Assembly: GCA_025458525.1 (NCBI GenBank)
Contig: JALOSF010000021.1
Location: 25,751-89,750, forward strand
Length of the DNA stretch: 64,000 nucleotides
Reading direction: 5' to 3'
Origin: Cypionkella sp.
GTDB taxonomy: Bacteria > Pseudomonadota > Alphaproteobacteria > Rhodobacterales > Rhodobacteraceae
A model generated the notes under the pieces. It had not been told where the DNA came from, ran no database searches, and worked only from the letters and a program-made list of their open reading frames with translations. Positions 9,946 to 22,982 of the stretch are shown here, piece by piece (within the stretch, counting starts at the first letter, position 1; each line of letters opens with the position of its first letter). The position numbers and the translations under genes are program-made.

Positions 9946-10070
9946 GGGGCGGACCTGCACAAAGGATTGCACCTGGCACAGCCGTGCCGGGGCCAGCATC
10001 CGCCAAGGCGCGCGCGGTGTGCCGGGCCCGTCAGGCCCGGCGCGGCAAGATGCGCCTTGGACGGCATGGA

Positions 10071-11306
10071 TTACAGATCCAGAAGCAACCGCTGCGGATC
10101 TTCCAGCGCCTCTTTCACCCGCACGAGGAAGGTCACGGCGCCCTTGCCGTCCACGATCCGGTGGTCATAGGACAGCGCAAGATACATCATCGGACGGATG
10201 ACGATCTGGCCGTTCACGACCACGGGGCGGTCCTGGATCTTGTGCATGCCAAGGATGCCCGATTGCGGCGGGTTCAGAATGGGCGAGGACATCAGCGAGC
10301 CATAGACACCGCCATTCGAGATGGTGAACGAGCCGCCCTGCATCTCTGCCATCGACAGCTTGCCGTCACGGGCGCGCAGGCCCAGTTCGGCGATCTTCTT
10401 CTCGATCTGGGCGAAACCCATCTGATCGGCGTCGCGCACCACCGGCACCACAAGACCGGAGGGCGTGCCGACCGCCACGCCCATATGGACGTAATGCTTG
10501 TAGATGATGTCACCGCCGTCGATTTCGGCGTTCACCTCGGGCACTTCCTTCAGCGCATGGGTGCAGGCCTTCACGAAGAAGGACATGAAACCCATCTTCA
10601 CGCCGTGCTTCTTTTCAAAGCTGTCCTTGTAGGTGTTGCGCAGCGCCATGATGCCGGACATATCCACCTCGTTATAGGTGGTCAGCATCGCCGCGGTGTT
10701 CTGCGCATCTTTCAGGCGGCGGGCGATGGTCGCGCGCAGGCGGGTCATCTTGACCCGTTCCTCGCGGCTGGCGTCATCGGCGCTGACCGGGCCACGCGGA
10801 ACTGCCGCCGGGGCAGGTGCCAGGGTGGGCATGGGCGCCGGGGCAGGGACGGCAGAGGCTGCGCGGGCCACGTCTTCCTTCATGATGCGGCCATCGCGGC
10901 CCGAGCCCTGAACCTGATCGCGCGACAGGCCGCTTTCGGCCAGCGCCTTCTTTGCTGCGGGTGCATCTTCCACGTCCTTGCGCGGCGTCACGGTTTCCGG
11001 CCCGGCACCGGGCGACGCAACCGCGGCGGCGGCTTCGGCCTTTGGTTCGTCCTTGCCGGCGGGCGCGGCAGCCGCTTCGGAAATGATCCCAAGGCGGGCA
11101 TTGGCGGCGACGGTCGCACCTTCGGGCGCAAGAATTTCGGCCAAGATGCCCGAGGCCGGGGCGGGCACTTCGACCGACACCTTGTCGGTTTCAAGTTCGC
11201 ACAACATCTCGTCCTGCTTGACCACATCGCCGACCTTCTTGAACCAGGTCGAGACAGTGGCTTCGGACACCGATTCACCAAGGGCGGGAACCATAACGTC
11301 GGTCAT
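10071..11306 (-). CDS. odhB: 2-oxoglutarate dehydrogenase E2, dihydrolipoyllysine succinyltransferase
   Basis: Lipoyl domain [14 protein letters not shown]; catalytic [17 protein letters not shown]; start set at [12 protein letters not shown]. Confidence 0.96.
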   Translation of the reverse strand: MTDVMVPALGESVSEATVSTWFKKVGDVVKQDEMLCELETDKVSVEVPAPASGILAEILAPEGATVAANARLGIISEAAAAPAGKDEPKAEAAAAVASPGAGPETVTPRKDVEDAPAAKKALAESGLSRDQVQGSGRDGRIMKEDVARAASAVPAPAPMPTLAPAPAAVPRGPVSADDASREERVKMTRLRATIARRLKDAQNTAAMLTTYNEVDMSGIMALRNTYKDSFEKKHGVKMGFMSFFVKACTHALKEVPEVNAEIDGGDIIYKHYVHMGVAVGTPSGLVVPVVRDADQMGFAQIEKKIAELGLRARDGKLSMAEMQGGSFTISNGGVYGSLMSSPILNPPQSGILGMHKIQDRPVVVNGQIVIRPMMYLALSYDHRIVDGKGAVTFLVRVKEALEDPQRLLLDL

Positions 11307-11374
11307 TTTTTCTTCCTCCACGCCCCTTTGGGCGGTTTAGACTTGGGGTGGCAGGGCCGCATGGCCCCGCGGGA

Positions 11375-14332
11375 TCAGAATGTCAGGGCTTCGGACACCA
11401 GCGCGTCCTGCTCCATCTTGTGCCGGCTGGCCAGACCCGTGGCGGGCGAGGCCGAGGCCGCCCGGCCCACATAGCGGGGGCGCGACTGCGCAGCGCCGAT
11501 CTTGGTCAGCACCCATTCGATGTTGGGTTCGACAAACGACCAGTAGCCTTGGTTTTTCGGCTCCTCCTGGCACCAGATGATTTCGGCGCCCTTGAACCGT
11601 TCCAGCTCCTGGCTCAGCGACTGCACCGGGAAGGGGTAGAACTGTTCCAGCCGCAGCAGATAGATGTCGTCCGCCCCGCGCTTGTCGCGCTCGGCCAGAA
11701 GGTCGTAATAGACCTTGCCCGAGCACAGCACGACGCGGCGGATCTGCGCGTCGGGTTTCAGCACCAGTTCTGAATGGCCCTTCTGCGCGTCATCCCACAG
11801 CACGCGGTGGAACTGGCTGCCGGTGGTGAAATCGGCCGCGTCCGAAACGCACATCGGATGGCGCAGCAGCGATTTCGGCGTCATCAGGATCAGCGGCTTG
11901 CGGAAGCTGCGATGAATCTGGCGGCGCAGGATGTGGAAATAGTTGGCGGGCGTCGAGACGTTCGCCACGATCCAGTTGTCATTTGCCGACATCTGCAAGA
12001 ACCGCTCGGGCCGGGCCGAGGAATGTTCCGGCCCCTGACCTTCATAGCCATGCGGCAGCAGGCACACGAGGCCCGACATCCGCAACCACTTGGACTCGCC
12101 CGAGTTGATGAACTGGTCGAACATGATCTGCGCACCGTTGGCGAAATCGCCGAACTGTGCTTCCCAAAGGGTCAGCGCGTTGGGTTCGGACAGCGAATAG
12201 CCGTATTCGAACCCAAGCACCGCATATTCCGACAGCATCGAGTCGATCACCTCATACCGCGCCTGACCGGCGCGGATGTGGTTGAGCGGGTAATAGCGAT
12301 CCTCGGTGGTCTGATCGACAAGGCCCGAATGGCGGTGGCTGAACGTGCCGCGGGTGCAGTCCTGCCCGGCCAGACGCACGGGCTTTCCTTCGGTCACAAG
12401 GCTGCCAAAGGCCAGTGCTTCGGCCGTGGCCCAGTCAAAGCCCTTGCCTTCGGCAAACATCTTGGACTTGTTTTCCAACAGGCGCGCAACCGTCTTGTGC
12501 AGATCAAAACCATCCGGCGCACGGCACAGCGCCGCGCCGACTTCGGCCATGGTTTCCGGTTTGATCGCGGTATCGCCCGGCTGATACTCCTCGCGCTCGC
12601 GCTCCAGCCCCGACCAGCGGCCATCCAGCCAGTCGGCCTTGTTCGGCTTGAACGCCTTGCCGGCCTCGAACTCCTCGTTCAGGCGGGCCTGGAACGCGGC
12701 CTTCATATCCTCGATCTCGCCTTCGGGGATCAGACCGTCCTTCACCAGACGCTCGGTGTAAAGCTGCAAGGTGGTCTTGTGCTTCTTGATCGCGGTATAC
12801 ATCGCCGGGTTGGTGAACATCGGCTCGTCGCCTTCGTTGTGACCGAAGCGGCGGTAGCAGAAGATGTCCAGAACCACGTCCTTGTGGAACTTCTGGCGGA
12901 ATTCGATGGCAACCTTGGCGGCATGCACCACCGCCTCGGGGTCGTCACCGTTGACGTGGAAGATCGGCGCCTCGACCATCAGCGCGATGTCGGTCGGATA
13001 GGGCGAGGACCGGCTGAACGACGGCGCGGTGGTGAACCCGATCTGGTTGTTGACCACGATGTGGATGGTGCCGCCGGTGCGATGACCCTTCAGCCCAGAC
13101 AGGCCAAAGCATTCCGCGACCACGCCCTGACCGGCAAAGGCCGCATCGCCGTGCAGCAGCACGGGCAGCACCATGGTGCGTTCGGTGTCGTTATACTGAT
13201 CCTGCTTGGCGCGGACCTTGCCAAGGACAACCGGGTTCACCGCTTCAAGGTGGCTGGGGTTGGCCGTCAGCGACAAGTGGACCCTGTTGCCGTCAAACTC
13301 GCGGTCGCTGGAGGCGCCAAGGTGATATTTCACGTCGCCCGACCCGTCCACATCCTCGGGCTTGTAGCTGCCGCCCTGGAATTCGTGGAAGATCGCGCGA
13401 TAGGGCTTGCCCATGACATTGGCCAGCACCGACAGACGCCCGCGGTGGGGCATGCCGATCACGATCTCTTTCAGGCCCAGCTGGCCGCCGCGCTTGATGA
13501 TCGCTTCCATGGCGGGGATCAGCGCCTCACCGCCGTCCAGCCCGAAGCGTTTGGTTCCCATGTATTTGACATGCAGGAACTTCTCAAAGCCCTCGGCCTC
13601 GACCAGCTTGTTCAGGATCGCCCGGCGCCCCTCGCGGGTGAAGGCGATTTCCTTGCCATAGCCTTCGATCCGCTCTTTCAGCCAGCTGGCCTGTTCCGGG
13701 TCCGAGATATGCATGTATTGCAGCGCGAATGTGCCGCAATAGGTGCGCTTTACGATATCCATGATCTGCCGCATCGAGGCGACTTCAAGACCCAGAACCT
13801 TGTCGATAAAGATCGGGCGGTCCATGTCGGCATCGGTGAAGCCGTAAGAGCGCGGGTCAAGCTCGGGGTGCGGGGTCTTGTCGCGCATGCCAAGCGGATC
13901 GACATCGGCGATCAGATGGCCGCGAATCCGGTAGGCGCGGATGATCATCAGCGCGCGGATGCTGTCCAGCACGGCGCGTTGCACCTGGGTGTCTGACAGC
14001 GACACGCCCTTTTCCTCGGCCTTGGCCGCGATCTTGGCGGCGGCGGCGCGCACTTCCTTGACCGGCGCCACGGGCCATTCGCCGGTCAGGGCGGCGGTCA
14101 GGTCATCTGCCGGCGCAAGCGGCCAGTCGGACCGCGCCCAGCTTGGCCCTTCGGCGGCGCGCTTGGCGGTGACTTCGCTTTCGCCAAGGCTGCGAAAGAA
14201 CTCGGCCCATTGCGCATCGACCGAGGCAGGATCAGCGGCAAAGCGGGCCTGAAGCTGATCAATATACTCGGCGTTGGCCCCATCAAGAAAAGAGCCTGCG
14301 CGGAATTGGCTGTTTGGGGATTGCTCGGTCAT
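11375..14332 (-). CDS. sucA: 2-oxoglutarate dehydrogenase E1
   Basis: Full-length E1 (MTEQSPNSQF...GMPHRGRLSVLANV...VNNQIGFTT...), about 985 aa. Confidence 0.96.
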   Translation of the reverse strand: MTEQSPNSQFRAGSFLDGANAEYIDQLQARFAADPASVDAQWAEFFRSLGESEVTAKRAAEGPSWARSDWPLAPADDLTAALTGEWPVAPVKEVRAAAAKIAAKAEEKGVSLSDTQVQRAVLDSIRALMIIRAYRIRGHLIADVDPLGMRDKTPHPELDPRSYGFTDADMDRPIFIDKVLGLEVASMRQIMDIVKRTYCGTFALQYMHISDPEQASWLKERIEGYGKEIAFTREGRRAILNKLVEAEGFEKFLHVKYMGTKRFGLDGGEALIPAMEAIIKRGGQLGLKEIVIGMPHRGRLSVLANVMGKPYRAIFHEFQGGSYKPEDVDGSGDVKYHLGASSDREFDGNRVHLSLTANPSHLEAVNPVVLGKVRAKQDQYNDTERTMVLPVLLHGDAAFAGQGVVAECFGLSGLKGHRTGGTIHIVVNNQIGFTTAPSFSRSSPYPTDIALMVEAPIFHVNGDDPEAVVHAAKVAIEFRQKFHKDVVLDIFCYRRFGHNEGDEPMFTNPAMYTAIKKHKTTLQLYTERLVKDGLIPEGEIEDMKAAFQARLNEEFEAGKAFKPNKADWLDGRWSGLEREREEYQPGDTAIKPETMAEVGAALCRAPDGFDLHKTVARLLENKSKMFAEGKGFDWATAEALAFGSLVTEGKPVRLAGQDCTRGTFSHRHSGLVDQTTEDRYYPLNHIRAGQARYEVIDSMLSEYAVLGFEYGYSLSEPNALTLWEAQFGDFANGAQIMFDQFINSGESKWLRMSGLVCLLPHGYEGQGPEHSSARPERFLQMSANDNWIVANVSTPANYFHILRRQIHRSFRKPLILMTPKSLLRHPMCVSDAADFTTGSQFHRVLWDDAQKGHSELVLKPDAQIRRVVLCSGKVYYDLLAERDKRGADDIYLLRLEQFYPFPVQSLSQELERFKGAEIIWCQEEPKNQGYWSFVEPNIEWVLTKIGAAQSRPRYVGRAASASPATGLASRHKMEQDALVSEALTF

Positions 14333-14413
14333 ATCTTGCACCTCTCCTCGGTGGCGCGAATGGCTTTGGGGGCGCGAATTTTCTGCGAAAATTCACCGCC
14401 CCCTTCGTGTGTT

Positions 14414-14575
14414 TCAGAACAGCAGGCGCAGGAGCGCCTGGGTCAAAGGGTCATTGGCCCGGGCATGCTGCACCGAAAACGGAACGGCTGCGGCCAAGAG
14501 CAGGGTCAGGGACGCAAAGCACAGCATGACCATTCGGGTCGGCTTTTCCAGCGCATGCTCGGCCCTCTGACGCAT
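14414..14575 (-). CDS. 53-aa predicted single-TM/exported microprotein between sucD and sucA
   Basis: Read directly: MRQRAEHALEKPTRMVMLCFASLTLLLAAAVPFSVQHARANDPLTQALLRLLF*; absent from the supplied ORF track, apparently below its length cutoff. Confidence 0.6.
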   Translation of the reverse strand: MRQRAEHALEKPTRMVMLCFASLTLLLAAAVPFSVQHARANDPLTQALLRLLF

Positions 14576-14578
14576 GTG

Positions 14579-15463
<885 letters not shown>

Positions 15464-15558
15464 CGGGGCCTCCTGAAAAAACAAAATTTCGGATCAGGCG
15501 GCGTGGACGCCGCCTTGCTGTGGGTGCCTGTCCCGGTTGCGGTGGCGAAACGACGGCC

Positions 15559-15762
15559 TTAGCGGCCGTAGTCGCCGATCCCGTGGTCGGGGCAGGAAAT
15601 CGCGATCTCGCCCGTGGGGACCTTGCCCAAACGCGCCAGGTCGGACTGCTCTTGGCAGACTTCGACGTGGTCGTCATCTCCGCGGACCTGGCTGCCCGCG
15701 CCACCGCCGCAGGCCGCAAGGACCGACAGGCTGACAAGGCCGAAGACGAGAGATATGCGCAT
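15559..15762 (-). CDS. small lipoprotein encoded between sucC and sucD
   Basis: [21 protein letters not shown]: signal peptide plus lipobox LAAC; 67 aa. Confidence 0.7.
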   Translation of the reverse strand: MRISLVFGLVSLSVLAACGGGAGSQVRGDDDHVEVCQEQSDLARLGKVPTGEIAISCPDHGIGDYGR

Positions 15763-15767
15763 GAAGT

Positions 15768-16961
15768 TTACCCTTTCACCGCTTTGACAATTTTCTGCGC
15801 CGCATCCGACAGGTTGTCTGCTGCGATCACATTCAGGCCGGAGTTGCGGATGATGTCCTTCCCAAGCTCCACATTCGTTCCCTCAAGGCGCACCACCAGC
15901 GGCACCTTCAGCCCGACTTCCTTCACCGCTGCGATCACGCCTTCGGCGATGATGTCGCAGCGCATGATGCCGCCGAAGATGTTCACCAGGATGCCTTTGA
16001 CATTGGGGTCAGAGGTGATGATCTTGAACGCCTCTGTCACCTTTTCTTTCGTGGCGCCGCCGCCCACGTCCAGAAAGTTGGCAGGCTCTGCCCCATAAAG
16101 TTTGATGATGTCCATGGTGGCCATGGCAAGGCCCGCGCCGTTGACCATGCAGCCGATTTCACCATCCAGCGCGATGTAGTTCAGATCGAACTTCGACGCG
16201 GCCAGTTCCTTTGGGTCTTCTTCGGTTTCGTCGCGCAGCGCGGCAATATCGGGGTGGCGATACATCGCGTTGCCGTCAAAGCCCATCTTTGCATCGAGCA
16301 GCTTCATGTTGCCGTCCTTCATGACGACAAGCGGGTTTATTTCCAGCATGTCCATGTCCTTGTCCACGAACAGCCGATAGAGGTTTTTCACGATCGCACA
16401 GCACTGCTTGATCTGGTTGCCCTGCAAGCCAAGACCAAAGGCGACACGGCGGCCATGGTAATCGGAATAGCCCGCCGCCGGATCGATGGTGAAGGAAAGG
16501 ATCTTTTCTGGCGTGTCATGCGCCACATCCTCGATGCTCATCCCACCTTCGGTCGAGCAGACGATGGAAATCCGGCTGCTTGCGCGGTCGATGAGAAGGG
16601 CGAGATAGAGTTCACGCTCGATGTCGCTGCCGTCTTCGATGTAGATGCGGTTGACCTGCTTGCCCGCCTCGCCCGTCTGGACAGTGACCAGCGTGCGGCC
16701 CAGCATCTGGCGCGCAAACTCTGCCGCTTCCTCGACCGAACGGGCCAGACGCACGCCGCCCTTTTCGCCGGCTTCCGGTTCCTTGAAGCTACCCTTGCCG
16801 CGGCCGCCGGCATGGATCTGTGCCTTTACAACCCAAAGCGGGCCGTCCAGCTCTCCGGCTGCGGTCTTGGCGTCCTCGGCCTTCAGGACAACGCGTCCGT
16901 CTGACACAGGAACCCCGTAAGACCGCAAGAGAGCCTTGGCCTGATATTCGTGGATGTTCAT
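15768..16961 (-). CDS. sucC: succinate-CoA ligase beta subunit
   Basis: [19 protein letters not shown]...; 397 aa full length. Confidence 0.97.
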   Translation of the reverse strand: MNIHEYQAKALLRSYGVPVSDGRVVLKAEDAKTAAGELDGPLWVVKAQIHAGGRGKGSFKEPEAGEKGGVRLARSVEEAAEFARQMLGRTLVTVQTGEAGKQVNRIYIEDGSDIERELYLALLIDRASSRISIVCSTEGGMSIEDVAHDTPEKILSFTIDPAAGYSDYHGRRVAFGLGLQGNQIKQCCAIVKNLYRLFVDKDMDMLEINPLVVMKDGNMKLLDAKMGFDGNAMYRHPDIAALRDETEEDPKELAASKFDLNYIALDGEIGCMVNGAGLAMATMDIIKLYGAEPANFLDVGGGATKEKVTEAFKIITSDPNVKGILVNIFGGIMRCDIIAEGVIAAVKEVGLKVPLVVRLEGTNVELGKDIIRNSGLNVIAADNLSDAAQKIVKAVKG

Positions 16962-17069
16962 CGATCGCGTCCTCTGGGTCGTGAATTTTGGGCTTCATGC
17001 CATGAAAACGGGCAGTAACCAAACGAGTTTGTGCCTGTTAGCGCAAAAGCGCGGTAAAATCTGACCTTT

Positions 17070-17145
17070 GTGATCACGGCCTGAAAATCCGTGATCACGG
17101 CCGCAAATTTTGTGATCACGAGCCTGGATTTCTGGCTGTGATCAC
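17070..17145. promoter_or_regulatory. array of four GTGATCAC palindromes upstream of sucC
   Basis: GTGATCAC at 17070, 17091, 17112 and 17138 (start-to-start spacing 21, 21, 26 bp). Confidence 0.75.
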
Positions 17146-17186
17146 GGGTTGCGGGGCCTGCGTCGGCGATGATTCGGCGCGCTTGT

Positions 17187-17849
17187 TCAGGCCGGTGTGG
17201 CACGGATCAGCACCTGACCGCGCGGCAGCATCACATCGCAAAACTCGGGCTCCCATCCGTGATCCGTGCAGGCCAAATGCAGCTTGTGACGGTCGAAATG
17301 ATAGGGGGGGCGATCGGCATGGGTTACAACGCCATCGGCCTGTCGATAGGCGCCCGGCTGCGCAGGACCAAGGAACACCGTGAAGAACAGCTGCGTCACG
17401 CGGCCAAGACGCGGGCGCATCCGGCCAAGTGCCTGGACCAGCGTGACAAAGGGCAGATGGGTGAACACACCGAAGGCGATCGCATAGTCGATCGCCTCTG
17501 GCACACCGGGCAGGGAAAAATCGCTGTCCTCGATCAGTTGCGCCTCGGGCAGGCGCGCGGGATCTGGCACCTCCAGCTCGCGCCCGCGCAGCATCAGCGC
17601 CCGGCTGGCATCTGTCGCCCAATACTGGCCGGGATGCAGGTAGGGCACGGCCTTGCACCCCAGCCGCAGGCTGCCTGCCCCGATGTCAAGCAGGCGGTGA
17701 TGCGGCAACATGCCCGCGTCGCGCAGGATCTGCATCTGGATGCGCCCGGTTTCATCCCAGCGCCCGCCCACGATGTCGCGGTGACGCCCGTTGGCCAGTG
17801 CGCTGTCGTAAAACCCGGGCGCAAGATAGGGCGACACCGGGGCGGTCAT
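17187..17849 (-). CDS. class I SAM-dependent methyltransferase
   Basis: HHRLLDIGAGSLRLGCKAVPYL (motif I), start MTAPVSPYLAPGFYD. Confidence 0.82.
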   Translation of the reverse strand: MTAPVSPYLAPGFYDSALANGRHRDIVGGRWDETGRIQMQILRDAGMLPHHRLLDIGAGSLRLGCKAVPYLHPGQYWATDASRALMLRGRELEVPDPARLPEAQLIEDSDFSLPGVPEAIDYAIAFGVFTHLPFVTLVQALGRMRPRLGRVTQLFFTVFLGPAQPGAYRQADGVVTHADRPPYHFDRHKLHLACTDHGWEPEFCDVMLPRGQVLIRATPA

Positions 17850-19087
17850 GGGGTCGTCTCGACCGCTTCCTGCACCAGCGCGAGGCAAAGCTCTGTCGCC
17901 AGCGCCATGTCCTGCGCCGACACCCATTCCAGCGGGCCGTGGATGTTCTGCATGCCGGTGAACAGGTTGGGGCAGGGCACGCCCATTTCGGTCAGCCGCG
18001 ACCCGTCGGTGCCGCCCCGGATCGGCACGCTGATCGGCTCTACCCCGATCCGGGCACAGGCGCGGCGGGCCAGATCGACGGGGGTCATGTCCGTTTCCAG
18101 CCAATAGCGCATGTTGCGGTATTGCGGGGTGATGGTGCAGGTGATCTCGGCGCGCGGTTCGGTGGCTTGCACGGCCTCGCACACCCGGCGCAGGATCTCG
18201 CCCTTCTGCGCCAGCCCCTCGCGTTCGAAATCGCGCAGGATGAAATGGATCGTCATCTCGGACGAGCCGCCTGCCATGTCGGTGGCATGGATGAACCCGT
18301 CGCGGCCCGATGTGGTTTCAGGGGTCATCGTGGCTTGCGGCAGCGCCGCGATGATCCTGGAGGCGAGGGTGATGGCGTTCACCATCTTGCCGGTGGCATA
18401 GCCGGGGTGGATGCTGACGCCCTTCACCGTCACAACCGCGCCATCGGCCGAGAAACTTTCATATTCCACCTCGCCCACCGCGCCCCCGTCGAAGGTATAG
18501 GCGAAATCGGCGGCCAGATCGGCGGGCAGCCGCTTGTCCACGCCGCGCCCGATTTCCTCATCAGGGGTAAAGGCGATGCGGATGGGGCCATGGGGGATGG
18601 CGGGGTTGGCAAGCAGATGGCGGGCGGCGGTCATGATGATGGCGACGCCGGCCTTGTCATCGGCGCCCAGCAGGGTGGTGCCGGAGGCGGTGATGATGGT
18701 ATGGCCCTGCTTGGTCGCAAGATAGGGAAACTCGGCCGGCGAGAGCACGAGGCCGGGCGCGTCGGGAAAGGTGATGTCGCCCCCGTTATACCCGTCGATC
18801 ACCCGAGGCTTGACCCCGGTCGCGTTGAACTGGGGGGCGGTATCGACATGGGCGAGAAGGCCGATCGTGAGGCCCGGCGCGGTGCCGGGGATGGTGGCCA
18901 GCACCGTGCCATAGTCGGTCAGCCGCACATCGGCAGCGCCGATCTGGGTCAGCTCATCGGCCAGAAGGCGCAGGATTTGCCACTGCACCTGCGTCGAGGG
19001 GCCGGTTGGCGACGCGGGGTCGCTTTGACTGTCAAGGGCCGCATAGCGGGTCAGGCGGTCGGTCAACTCGGCGGTGAAGGGGGTCAT
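17846..19087 (-). CDS. pepT: peptidase T (tripeptide aminopeptidase)
   Basis: MTPFTAELTDRLTRYAALDSQSD...GLLAHVDTAP...FTPDEEIGRGVDK...GGTDGSRLTEMGVPCPNLFTG. Confidence 0.93.
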   Translation of the reverse strand: MTPFTAELTDRLTRYAALDSQSDPASPTGPSTQVQWQILRLLADELTQIGAADVRLTDYGTVLATIPGTAPGLTIGLLAHVDTAPQFNATGVKPRVIDGYNGGDITFPDAPGLVLSPAEFPYLATKQGHTIITASGTTLLGADDKAGVAIIMTAARHLLANPAIPHGPIRIAFTPDEEIGRGVDKRLPADLAADFAYTFDGGAVGEVEYESFSADGAVVTVKGVSIHPGYATGKMVNAITLASRIIAALPQATMTPETTSGRDGFIHATDMAGGSSEMTIHFILRDFEREGLAQKGEILRRVCEAVQATEPRAEITCTITPQYRNMRYWLETDMTPVDLARRACARIGVEPISVPIRGGTDGSRLTEMGVPCPNLFTGMQNIHGPLEWVSAQDMALATELCLALVQEAVETTP

Positions 19088-19251
19088 GGCGCGCATCCTC
19101 TGGCTGCCCCGAGGGTGGGCCTGTGCGGGCGGGAGAGTCAAGGGCGCGAGCAACACGCTTGCCGACAGAGCGGCAGATTTTGATAGCAAACCAAAGGCTT
19201 GATCGGGGATTTGCCGGGTGTTCCCATGCGCGACACAGCATCAGGCACAGC

Positions 19252-19282
19252 AAAACGCGCGCCCGGTTTGGGGCGCGCGCTT
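19252..19282 (-). terminator. mdh terminator hairpin
   Basis: aaaaCGCGCGCCCggtttGGGGCGCGCGctt; minus strand reads into TTTT. Confidence 0.75.
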
Positions 19283-19303
19283 GATCCGTCCGGGTCGGGG
19301 GCG

Positions 19304-21458
<2,155 letters not shown>

Positions 21459-21548
21459 GGGATGTTCCTTCCATAAGGTGACGTTGTATGCAGGAACAAC
21501 GTCAACCGGACTGCGAAGGTTCCTTGGGCCGACCGGTTTCTTTCGCGG

Positions 21549-21857
21549 TCAGATCTTTTCCCCCTTGGCGGGGAGTTCCTCGCTCATCGCTTCAAAGCCC
21601 TGACCCGAGGCGATGAGGCACATCATCCCGTCGGGCAGCGTGACGGTGATGGTCCAACTGCCGCTGGCAGAGGCATAAAGTTCCATCACCGCATTGTTGT
21701 TGGCGATGCCCATGCCACGGCGGGTTTCGCTGTAGCGTTCCGAGAGTTGCGACACCACCAGATCGCGCTTGCCGCATTGGGTTGCGGCCTCACCTGGGGT
21801 GATGGCAAGGATCAGTCCGGCAAAGCCGAGCGAAAGGGCGAACATCATCTGGGTCAT
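21549..21857 (-). CDS. hypothetical exported protein
   Basis: 102 aa with signal-peptide-like N-terminus (MTQMMFALSLGFAGLILAITPGEA). Confidence 0.6.
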   Translation of the reverse strand: MTQMMFALSLGFAGLILAITPGEAATQCGKRDLVVSQLSERYSETRRGMGIANNNAVMELYASASGSWTITVTLPDGMMCLIASGQGFEAMSEELPAKGEKI

Positions 21858-22010
21858 GGCGAGCCTTTCCGGGGCAGGGGCCCCCTATGGGTGAAACGGG
21901 TCGATCCTCCTGTCGGGGTGGGTGGGTGTTTGCCCTTGGCCTCTTGCGCAAAGACTGCGCCGCGAATCCCTAGAATCGGTTAAGGCGACGGACGCAAAAG
22001 CGCCGCATGC

Positions 22011-22022
22011 TGCGTTGCGGCA
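22011..22022 (+). promoter_or_regulatory. candidate EMC-pathway operator, TGCGTTGCGGCA (upstream of mcl2)
   Basis: Part of a 14-mer GCTGCGTTGCGGCA repeated exactly upstream of ecm (36596-36609). Confidence 0.5.
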
Positions 22023-22091
22023 AAAATGCCCTTGCGGTTTGTGGCAAAATCGGGGCTTCTGGCGCAAGAATATTGCTAAAGGTCGAATCAA

Positions 22092-22946
22092 ATGGCAAAG
22101 CCCGCACGGCCCTTCCGGTCTGTTCTTTATATTCCCGGGTCCAACGCGCGGGCCTTGGAAAAGGCGCAGGAGCTTGCGGCCGATGCGATCATCTTCGATC
22201 TGGAAGATGCTGTCGCGCCCGAAGAAAAGCCGCGGGCGCGCGGGCTTCTGGCCGAGGCTTTGCGCGCCGATTACGGACCGCGGGCGCGGATCGTGCGGAT
22301 CAACGGGTTGGACACCGACTGGGGGCGCGAGGATGCTGCCACCTTTGCCGGGCATCCGGGTGTCGATGCGATCCTGGTGCCGAAGGTCAGCACCGCCGCC
22401 GATCTGGACGCCGTGGCAAAGCTGGCACCCGACAAGCCGCTGTGGGCGATGATGGAAACCGCGCTGGGCATGTTGAATGCCGCGGCCATAGCGGCGCATC
22501 CCGCAATGCAAGGCATGGTGATGGGCACGAACGATCTTGCCAAAGAGCTTGGCAGTCGGTTTCGCGCCGATCGTCTGCCGATGATGGCGGGTCTTGGACT
22601 GTGCCTTCTGGCCGCGCGCGCGCGGGATCTTGTGATTGTTGACGGGGTGTTCAACGCGTTCAAGGACGAGAACGGCTTGCGCGCCGAATGTGAGCAAGGC
22701 CGCGACATGGGGTTCGACGGCAAGACGTTGATCCACCCGGCCCAGCTTGACGTGGCCAATACGGTCTTTGCCCCCAGTGCGGCCGAGATCGATCTTGCCC
22801 GTCGCCAGATCGAGGCGTTTGACGCGGCCCTTGCCGCGGGGCAGGCGGTGGCGGTGGTCGATGGCAAGATTGTCGAAAACCTGCACATCGTGACGGCAAG
22901 GGCCACTTTGGCGCGGGCAGAGGCGATTGCGGCCTGCGGCGTTTGA
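22092..22946 (+). CDS. mcl2: CoA ester lyase/thioesterase, HpcH/HpaI family; likely (3S)-malyl-CoA thioesterase
   Basis: FRSVLYIPGSNARALEKAQELAADAIIFDLEDAVAPEEK; GFDGKTLIHPAQ; Mcl2 rather than Mcl1 is inferred from its neighbourhood with mch and the TCA genes. Confidence 0.8.
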   Translation: MAKPARPFRSVLYIPGSNARALEKAQELAADAIIFDLEDAVAPEEKPRARGLLAEALRADYGPRARIVRINGLDTDWGREDAATFAGHPGVDAILVPKVSTAADLDAVAKLAPDKPLWAMMETALGMLNAAAIAAHPAMQGMVMGTNDLAKELGSRFRADRLPMMAGLGLCLLAARARDLVIVDGVFNAFKDENGLRAECEQGRDMGFDGKTLIHPAQLDVANTVFAPSAAEIDLARRQIEAFDAALAAGQAVAVVDGKIVENLHIVTARATLARAEAIAACGV

Positions 22947-22954
22947 GGCCATGG

Positions 22955-22966
22955 TGCCGCAAGGCA
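22955..22966 (-). promoter_or_regulatory. candidate EMC-pathway operator, minus strand TGCCTTGCGGCA (upstream of nnrU-like/DUF1737/mch)
   Basis: Plus strand TGCCGCAAGGCA, 9 nt after the mcl2 stop. Confidence 0.4.
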
Positions 22967-22982
22967 GCCAAAGGTGGGCACT

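Noticed and set aside
10017-10045. GCCGGGCCCgtcaGGCCCGGC hairpin near the odhB end as a mobile-repeat relic
   Set aside because: Single copy by eye, no flanking duplication; most likely a terminator or processing stem.
11774-13996. 740-aa plus-strand ORF
   Set aside because: Antisense shadow of sucA; no recognisable domain.
21950-22060. TTGCGCAA / TTGCGGCAAAA sequences upstream of mcl2 as ScfR/RamB-type (TTTGCAAA) sites
   Set aside because: Only loose similarity to the TTTGCAAA half-site; the TGCNNNGCGGCA element explains the shared signal better.
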